From the NCBI GenBank assembly GCA_031292615.1, contig JARLGT010000015.1, positions 1-35,408 on the forward strand: a stretch of 35,408 nt of DNA, given 5' to 3'. The notes under the pieces were generated by a model. It was not told the DNA's origin and did no database searches. It was given only the letters and a program-made list of their open reading frames with translations. The position numbers were made by a program, and so were the translations under genes. Positions 29,995 to 35,408 of the stretch are shown piece by piece. The first letter of the stretch is position 1. Each line of letters begins with the position of its first letter. The stretch comes from Coriobacteriia bacterium. Its GTDB lineage: Bacteria; Actinomycetota; Coriobacteriia; Anaerosomatales; JAAXUF01.

Positions 29995-31956
29995 CTACAC
30001 CTGAGGTGCGGCTGGCGGTGCCGCGGGCGTCTCGGCGGGCGGCGCCACAGGCGTCTTGGCGCGCTCGGAGCCGTCGGCGCGAATCGCGCGGTACCTGTCC
30101 TCGTCGAAGCTGGGATGGTAGGGCACGTCGGCGACGATGACGCCGTCCTCGCCAAAGAGTTGTTGCTTGATCCAGAACGACGTCTGGTCGTGCAGCATCG
30201 CGTCGGCGGCGTTCTGCGGAGCGTACTCGGGCACCACAACCGTCACGACGTGATCCTTGTTCGGGCGCGGGAACGCCCGCACGTAGTTGAGCACCGGCGA
30301 GATGACCTCGCGGTACGGTGACGGGACGATCGTGAGCTTGATGCCCAGCCCCGCCTTGTCCCACTTGCGACGGAAGGCCTCGCCTTCCTCGCTGCTCACG
30401 TCGACGAAGATGGCGTCGACCGTGTCGGCGCGAAGCGTCTTGGCGTACTGGAGCGCGCGTACGAGGCGGCGGTCGATGGTCTTGACCAGGATGACCACAT
30501 GGTTGTGCAGGCGGTTGTACGCCTGCCAGTTCATGTCCACGAGCTCGCTATCGGGCAGCGCAAGCTCCTCGCTCACCAAGTCGTAGCGACGCTTCACCCA
30601 CAGGAAGTACGCGACCATGATCGGCACGAGCACCATGACGATCCAGGCGCCTTGACCGATCTTCGCAATAGCGATGATGAGGAACACGATGCCGGTCGTG
30701 ACTGACCCCACGGCATTGACCACAGCGGCGGCCTTCCAGCCCGGGTCGTCTTGGTTCTTGAACCAGTGGACGACCATCCCGGCCTGCGACAGGGTGAACG
30801 ACATGAACACGCCCAGCGCGTAGAGCGGGATCAGCGCGCTTGTCTCGCCGCGGAAGCCCACAACCAGCACCGCTGCGGCCGCGGTCAGAATCAGGATGCC
30901 GTTGCTGTGGACGAGCCGGTAGCCCTTGTCCTTAAGCTGATGCGGCAGAAAGTCGTCGCTTGCCATGAACGAGCCCAGCCGAGGGAAGTCCGCGTAACTC
31001 GTGTTGGCGGCGATGACCAGGATTCCCATGGTGGCGAACGAGATCACGTAATAGATAAGGCCAGTCCCAAACAGCTGACGCGAGATCTGGCTGATGACCG
31101 TCTCGGTCTCGACGTTGCGAACCCCCGCCGTCACCGCGATGTAGGTGATGCCGAGGAAGAGGAAGAGGAGGATGCCGGCCATCCAGGTCAGTGTCTTCGC
31201 TGCATTCTTGGAGACGGGCTCGGCGAACGCCTGGACGCCATTCGCGATTGCCTCGACGCCCGTCATGGCTGCGCAGCCGGACGCGAACGCCCGCATCAGC
31301 AAGAAGAGCGAGAACGCGCCCAACGGAACGATCGCGGCGTGCGATGAAGGCACCTGGATAGCTGCCGGCCCTCCAGTGAACAACTTGAAGAGTCCCCAGA
31401 GGATCATCCCGATCATGGCGACGATGAACGTGTAAGTCGGTATCGAGAAGATGGCGCCGGACTCTTTGACGCCGCGAAGGTTGCCCACCGCGAGAATCGC
31501 GATGAAGAACAGGCAGATCGGCACGGTCCACGGCAGCATCTTCGGGAACGCCGAGGTCACCGCAGCCGTCCCCGAAGCAATGGACACGGCGACGGTCAGC
31601 ACGTAGTCGACCAGCAGCGAGGCGCCGGCTATCAGCCCCGCCATGTCGCCGAGGTTCTCGCGCGCGACGATGTACGAGCCGCCGCCGCTGGGATAGGCGC
31701 GGATGGTCTGCCGATACGAGATGGCGACGATGACGAGCAGAACGGCGATGGCCAGCGAGATGTACCAGGCGAGGTGCAGAAACGCCGCGCCTGCGATCGA
31801 TAGCACGAGGATAATCTCGCCCGTTGCGTACGCAACCGACGAGATAGCATCTGACGAGAACACTGCAAGCGCGATCGGATTCGAGAGCCTCTGGTGTCGA
31901 GATTCCTCGTTATGAAGCGGATCGCCGAGAAACACGTTCTTTACGCGACTGGGCAT
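29995..31956 (-). CDS. APC-superfamily permease, KimA/YdaO-like potassium transporter candidate
   Basis: A 653-residue permease with about twelve transmembrane helices (30-470) and a 150-residue cytoplasmic C-terminal domain. The opening segment SNPIALAVFSSDAISSVAYATGEI matches the signature of KimA-type high-affinity potassium importers (the FSSDAxSSVAYAT phrase). The tail region with HVVILVKTIDRRLVRALQYAKTLRADTVDAIFVDVS resembles the USP-like domain seen in KimA. An Ala/Pro-rich end follows. It converges on the two TrkA-like genes, 64 bases apart, supporting a potassium context. An amino-acid permease role cannot be excluded. The 110-base leader is too short for the c-di-AMP riboswitch found before some kimA genes. 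Confidence 0.82.
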   Translation of the reverse strand: MPSRVKNVFLGDPLHNEESRHQRLSNPIALAVFSSDAISSVAYATGEIILVLSIAGAAFLHLAWYISLAIAVLLVIVAISYRQTIRAYPSGGGSYIVARENLGDMAGLIAGASLLVDYVLTVAVSIASGTAAVTSAFPKMLPWTVPICLFFIAILAVGNLRGVKESGAIFSIPTYTFIVAMIGMILWGLFKLFTGGPAAIQVPSSHAAIVPLGAFSLFLLMRAFASGCAAMTGVEAIANGVQAFAEPVSKNAAKTLTWMAGILLFLFLGITYIAVTAGVRNVETETVISQISRQLFGTGLIYYVISFATMGILVIAANTSYADFPRLGSFMASDDFLPHQLKDKGYRLVHSNGILILTAAAAVLVVGFRGETSALIPLYALGVFMSFTLSQAGMVVHWFKNQDDPGWKAAAVVNAVGSVTTGIVFLIIAIAKIGQGAWIVMVLVPIMVAYFLWVKRRYDLVSEELALPDSELVDMNWQAYNRLHNHVVILVKTIDRRLVRALQYAKTLRADTVDAIFVDVSSEEGEAFRRKWDKAGLGIKLTIVPSPYREVISPVLNYVRAFPRPNKDHVVTVVVPEYAPQNAADAMLHDQTSFWIKQQLFGEDGVIVADVPYHPSFDEDRYRAIRADGSERAKTPVAPPAETPAAPPAAPQV

Positions 31957-32067
31957 ACGAGCCTACGACCCCTTAGGTGACTCACGCGAGTTGGCAAGCG
32001 CGCGCAAGGGCGCATCCCTCACCCCCGTCCCGGCATGCACCTGTCAGTGCATCTGCACAGGATAGTG

Positions 32068-32598
32068 TCACTCCTTGCGCTCGGGGAAGCCCCCATGTTC
32101 CGGAGCGTTCCAATCGCCAGTGGCGCTTACGCCGTTGGGGAAGTCCTGCAGCGGGTCGGCAGCGTCGTCGCCCATCGCATCGAGGATCTCGGGAATCTCG
32201 TCCTCTGAGAAAACGTCGAGCTTCAAGCCACCGGCGCTGTCCTCTTCGAGGAGAGCGGCCTGCTGACCCCATAGCTCCTTCTCCTCGGCGGCACCGTTGT
32301 CGTCGGCGGCCTTGGCGTCCTCCTCGGAAGTTGCACCGGGGCGAGTCGCGCCCTCGAGCACCACGTGCGAGTCGGCAGAGGCTGGGACCTCGATACCGAA
32401 GCTCAGCGGCGCGTCATCGACGGTGCCCGGGATTCCGGTCTCGGGCGCGTCGGGGTCGTTCGCGTAGTCGTCGGGAGCGCAGGGCTCCTGCTCGGAGTCG
32501 CACGCCACTTCTCGGCCATCGGGCTCGATGAATACGCCGCTCTCGCGGTCGAGGTGCTCATCTACGGGGCGTTGCGTTGCGTCATCGTCGGCAAACAT
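32068..32598 (-). CDS. Acidic hypothetical protein
   Basis: A 176-residue soluble protein, very rich in Asp, Glu, Ala and Pro and probably largely disordered. No signal, membrane span or recognised domain is seen. Two cysteines lie in ACDSEQEPC and could bind a metal or pair. ATG 32598 is supported by an AAGGTGG site about 6 bases upstream; a frame extending to 32820 has Arg-rich, shadow-like composition and no ribosome site. It lies 111 bases upstream of the KimA-like gene in the same direction and might be co-transcribed with it. A distant resemblance to actinobacterial acidic DUF5709-type proteins is only an impression. Confidence 0.6.
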   Translation of the reverse strand: MFADDDATQRPVDEHLDRESGVFIEPDGREVACDSEQEPCAPDDYANDPDAPETGIPGTVDDAPLSFGIEVPASADSHVVLEGATRPGATSEEDAKAADDNGAAEEKELWGQQAALLEEDSAGGLKLDVFSEDEIPEILDAMGDDAADPLQDFPNGVSATGDWNAPEHGGFPERKE

Positions 32599-32905
32599 GG
32601 CGTCCACCTTCTGTGCTGGCGACGCTTGAGGTCGCGGCGTACGGGTCACACCGATTGTGCCCAAGCCGAGGCGCCAGCGAACAGCCACCGCGTCCCGGCC
32701 GATGCCGCGCCGCATGCGAAGGCTTCCAAGCCGTTCGCCGTTCGCGGTCATCATATGGCCATCTGCCGACGATACATGCCATTCGCGTGGGTTTCGCAGA
32801 GGTTTCATGCGCCAGGACACATGCTGGCCACATGTTGATACGCCTGGCCGACCGGCGAATGTTCGGCGGGCGCGTTCACCGGGGAACCGGGAAGGAGTGG
32901 TTGGG
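32599..32905. other. Gene-free divergent interval before the MFS gene
   Basis: A 307-base gap between the acidic protein gene (minus) and the MFS gene (plus). It contains only short inverted repeats (for example GCCGA near 32851 pairing with TCGGC near 32867) and the word CACATG repeated around 32818-32835. No promoter, riboswitch or coding stretch is convincing, although both divergent promoters must lie here. Confidence 0.5.
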
Positions 32906-34468
32906 ATGGCAGATCAGACGACATCCCCGTCAAAGGGGTGGGTCGTCACCATCGCAGGTTTGTGCATCAACCTTGCGTTGGGCGTCCTTTACACATGGAG
33001 CATCTTCACCGCCAAGTTCACGACGGTACTTACGCTCGGAGCTGGCGGTGCGGTGTCCACCAAGGAGGCGCCGGTTGCAGGCGCCGGTCCGATTCCGGCT
33101 GCCGACGCAGTCACCGTCTACCACCTCAAGCTCGCCGAGGGCGCCAAGACGGTCAGCGGCTTCTTCGTCAGCGGCCTCTCAAAGGCAGGCGACCCGACCT
33201 CCGGCTACAAGACGGTCGGCGTCGCCAAGACCGTGCTCGCCGAGCACGCGTACAACTGGGCCGCTACCGACGCTCTGGCGCCGTACGCGCTCGCGCTGCT
33301 CTTCTTCGCCTTCACGATGGTCTTCGCTGGCCGTCTGCAGGACAAGTACGGCCCCCGCATCGTTGCCACTGCCGGCGGCGCGTGCGTTGGTCTCGGCATG
33401 ATCCTGGCTAGCTTCTCGGACTACTCGGCCAAGGGTAATCACGGGCTTCTGCTCCTCGGCTTCGGCGTTCTGACCGGCATCGGCATCGGCCTCGCATATG
33501 CGTGCGCCACGCCCGCCGCAGTCAAGTGGTTCCACGCTAGCAAGCGCGGCCTGATCTCCGGCATCGTGGTCGGCGGCTTCGGATTGGCTTCCGTCTACAC
33601 CGCTCCGCTCACCACCCAGCTCATCTCTGGCGCCGGCCTCAACGGCACCTTCATGTATCTCGGCATCGCATTCCTGATCGCGATCATCCTGTTCGCGCAG
33701 TTGCTTCAGAACCCGCCTGCGGGCTACGTCGCTCCGGTTCCGGCCGGCTTCACGCCTCCGCCGCCCAGCGCCGCCGCAGCGACCGCCCTGAAGCGCGTCG
33801 AGTACACGTGGCAGCAGATGGTCAAGACCCCGCAGTTCTACCTCCTGTGGATGATGTATGCCTTCGCGGCCTTCGCCGGCCTGATGATGACCGGCCTTAT
33901 CGGCAAGGTTGCGCCGGAGCTTCTGTCCCCGGCTGACTACGCGGTCATGTCCTCGGCCGAACTGGCCGGCATCGCTCTGGCCTCGGGCTTCCTGCTCGTC
34001 ATGTTCCTGGCCATCGGCAACGGCCTCGGTCGCCCGATCATCGGTATGGTTTCGGACCGGATCGGTCGCGTGCCTTCGATGATCATCGTCTTCCTGTCGC
34101 AGGCCGTGCTCGTCGCGCTCATCCTCCCGAACTCGCACAACCTGTACCTGCTGCTCCTGGTCGCGGCGCTCATCGGCGCAATGTACGGCGCCAACCTGAC
34201 GCTCTTCCCCGCCGCGACGTACGACTTCTTCGGTACCAAGTTCGGCGGAGTCAACTACGGCCTGATCTTTACCGCTTGGGGCGTCGGCGGCGCTCTGGGT
34301 AACTACGCCGCTGGTTGGATCAAGGACGCCTACGGAGTGTTCACTCCGGCGTACTACATCGCCGCCGGTCTCCTCGTGGTCGCCGCGGTCCTGGCGATCA
34401 CCGTCAAGGAGCCGCATCACGCGGCCGAGGACACCGCCGCCGAGCACATGGCTCACGCGCAAGCGTAG
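32906..34468 (+). CDS. OFA-family MFS transporter (oxalate/formate antiporter type)
   Basis: A 520-residue major facilitator with about twelve helices. TM1 is GWVVTIAGLCINLALGVLYTWSIFT (about 11-35), the phrase typical of OFA carriers. The motif-A equivalent GRLQDKYGPR follows TM2 (142-151), and its second-half counterpart is GMVSDRIGRVPSM. Between TM1 and TM2 there is an insertion of about 75 residues (45-122, rich in Ala, Gly, Lys, Thr) where family members usually have about 15; it should face outside. OFA proteins move oxalate, formate, lactate, pyruvate or similar acids; the substrate here is unknown. AAGGAG lies 8 bases before ATG 32906, and a frame extending upstream is a shadow. A perfect terminator hairpin follows. 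Confidence 0.9.
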   Translation: MADQTTSPSKGWVVTIAGLCINLALGVLYTWSIFTAKFTTVLTLGAGGAVSTKEAPVAGAGPIPAADAVTVYHLKLAEGAKTVSGFFVSGLSKAGDPTSGYKTVGVAKTVLAEHAYNWAATDALAPYALALLFFAFTMVFAGRLQDKYGPRIVATAGGACVGLGMILASFSDYSAKGNHGLLLLGFGVLTGIGIGLAYACATPAAVKWFHASKRGLISGIVVGGFGLASVYTAPLTTQLISGAGLNGTFMYLGIAFLIAIILFAQLLQNPPAGYVAPVPAGFTPPPPSAAAATALKRVEYTWQQMVKTPQFYLLWMMYAFAAFAGLMMTGLIGKVAPELLSPADYAVMSSAELAGIALASGFLLVMFLAIGNGLGRPIIGMVSDRIGRVPSMIIVFLSQAVLVALILPNSHNLYLLLLVAALIGAMYGANLTLFPAATYDFFGTKFGGVNYGLIFTAWGVGGALGNYAAGWIKDAYGVFTPAYYIAAGLLVVAAVLAITVKEPHHAAEDTAAEHMAHAQA

Positions 34469-34506
34469 TCCCACCGCTCGACTGCACCTCACGACAGCAC
34501 TGCACC

Positions 34507-34534
34507 GAAGGGCCCCGGGCAGCCGGGGCCCTTC
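34507..34534 (+). terminator. Perfect terminator hairpin after the MFS gene
   Basis: A perfect 12-bp stem (34507-34518 with 34523-34534) closes a 4-base loop, 38 bases after the MFS stop, followed by a short TTCGG stretch. It separates the MFS gene from the pilus/secretion ATPase gene, which begins 80 bases downstream. Confidence 0.8.
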
Positions 34535-34613
34535 TTCGGCTTGCGCCCGCACTTGCCGATACATTCCTCAGGACCTGCAATACCTGCCCGCAACCCCGCA
34601 ACGAAGGACCCGC

Positions 34614-35408
34614 ATGCCCGTCAACGACCGCGAGAAGCTCGGCGAGCTTCTCCAGCGTATCGGCCTCCTCTCCCTCGATCAGCTCGACGACGCACTGGCC
34701 CAGCAGTCCATGCACGGTGGACGGCTCGGCGAGATTCTCGTGCGCGAGCTCCATCTCTCCGAGGAGCATCTCGCCAAAGCACTCGCCGAGCAGAAGAACC
34801 TGCGGCAGGTCGACCTGGCCAGCATCGAGATCGACCGCAACGCTGCGTCGCTGCTGCCTATCGGCATGGCGCGGCTCCGCGAGGTCATCCCGATCGGTTT
34901 TCGCGAGGGCAGGCTGGTGCTCGCCATGTCCAACCCCCTCGACATCGAGGCGATCGACGAGACGCAGCTGCGCACCGGCCACAAGGTGGAGCCGGTCGTT
35001 GCCGCGGCTAGTCAGGTCCGCTTCGCCATCGACAAGTACCTCGTGGCCTCCAACGCGCTCGAGGAGCTGGGCAGGCGCTCGCTGGGCGTTGCCTCCGATG
35101 TGCTCGACGAGGACATGGTGGAGGGCGACGTGCCGGTTGTGCGTATCGTCAACCAGATCCTGCGGGGTGCGGTGCGCGACGGCGCCAGCGACGTGCACAT
35201 CGAACCTGGCGAGCACGAGACCCGCGTGCGCTACCGCATCGATGGCGTGCTCCAGGACATTGCTGGCCTCCCCAAGACCTCGCATCCCGCGGTGACGGCG
35301 CGTCTCAAGGTGCTCGCCGACATGGACATCACCGAGCACCGCCGGCCTCTTGACGGCCGCGTAGCCCTTCGCGTCGACGGCATGAAGGTCGACGTTCGCA
35401 TCACCACC
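34614..35408 (+). CDS. GspE/PilB-family secretion or type IV pilus assembly ATPase (3'-truncated)
   Basis: The first 265 codons of a protein that continues past the window. Residues about 5-150 form a MshEN/T2SSE_N domain (LGELLQRIGLLSLDQLDDALAQQ, then the IPIGFREGRLVLAMSNPLD strand pattern), which in some relatives binds cyclic di-GMP. The ATPase core then begins: VPVVRIVNQILRGAVRDGASDVHIEP (D189-P198 region), followed by the YRIDGVLQDI and RRPLDGR phrases. The Walker motifs lie beyond the edge. AAGGA stands 6 bases before ATG 34614. It is most likely the first gene of a type IV pilus or type II secretion operon. Confidence 0.92.
   Translation, partial: MPVNDREKLGELLQRIGLLSLDQLDDALAQQSMHGGRLGEILVRELHLSEEHLAKALAEQKNLRQVDLASIEIDRNAASLLPIGMARLREVIPIGFREGRLVLAMSNPLDIEAIDETQLRTGHKVEPVVAAASQVRFAIDKYLVASNALEELGRRSLGVASDVLDEDMVEGDVPVVRIVNQILRGAVRDGASDVHIEPGEHETRVRYRIDGVLQDIAGLPKTSHPAVTARLKVLADMDITEHRRPLDGRVALRVDGMKVDVRITT

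Noticed and set aside
31957-32067. c-di-AMP (ydaO-type) riboswitch before the KimA-like gene
   Set aside because: Only about 110 bases are available and none of the conserved riboswitch words was found.
33179-34564. Minus-strand open frame of 461 codons over the MFS gene
   Set aside because: The MFS gene has proper helices, ribosome site and terminator. The antisense frame is Arg/Glu/Gly-rich without motif.
1-35408. tRNA, rRNA, transposase, integrase or attachment sites
   Set aside because: The intergenic regions were read on both strands and no cloverleaf, CCA-ending element, transposase motif or terminal inverted repeat pair was seen. A covariance search was not possible, so a missed small RNA cannot be excluded.

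Overview
This window comes from a GC-rich bacterial chromosome with short intergenic gaps, many 4-base gene overlaps and frequent GTG/TTG starts. The gene content suggests a Gram-positive high-GC actinobacterium, possibly an environmental Coriobacteriia-type lineage. The pointers are a cell-wall-binding repeat (CW_binding_2) protein, non-lipidated and lipidated secreted proteins, an OFA-type MFS carrier, HD-GYP signalling and a type IV pilus/type II secretion ATPase. The taxonomic placement is inference; no rRNA, tRNA, CRISPR, insertion sequence or phage gene was seen.

Layout, left to right. 1-747 is the C-terminal part of a secreted-looking protein, followed by a strong hairpin and sixA (942-1490). 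1522-6325 on the minus strand is a phosphate uptake operon. It is headed by an unrecognised secreted Ig-like protein and continues pstS, pstC, pstA, pstB, with a hairpin between pstS and pstC. 6652-8135 (minus) encodes a lipoprotein and a membrane-anchored collagen-like protein. 8460-8687 is a small unknown gene. 8713-11945 (minus) carries a methyltransferase, an amidohydrolase and a CNNM/CorC-type membrane protein. 12130-15410 (plus) is a translationally coupled pair: a HEAT-like repeat protein and an HD-GYP protein that share a related N-terminal domain. 15456-15812 (minus) is a small putative winged-helix protein.

16013-18928 is a redox cluster. A flavoprotein reductase (minus) diverges from a thioredoxin-NHL protein that overlaps a molybdopterin-dependent lipoprotein. 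19002-20426 (minus) is a secreted protein with three cell-wall-binding repeats, preceded by an unusually structured leader. 20594-21816 (minus) couples a tautomerase to a hemolysin III/PAQR membrane protein. 21882-22157 is an acylphosphatase. 22166-24130 (minus) holds a GNAT acetyltransferase, an EamA transporter and a small membrane protein with a proline-rich tail. 24214-28358 (minus) is a tightly overlapping operon of a glutamine-amidotransferase-like protein, an ABC ATPase and two ABC-2 permeases.

28568-31956 looks like a potassium block: two TrkA-type NAD/ligand-binding proteins (plus) converge on a KimA/APC-type permease (minus). 32068-32598 is an acidic unknown protein. 32906-34468 is an OFA-family MFS carrier with a large insertion after TM1 and a perfect terminator hairpin behind it. 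34614-35408 is the start of a GspE/PilB-family ATPase that runs off the window.

Most of the window is housekeeping or accessory physiology rather than a mobile island. The least explained parts are the Ig-like protein heading the pst operon, the HEAT/HD-GYP pair, the flavin-thioredoxin-molybdenum cluster, and the collagen-like protein with its lipoprotein partner.
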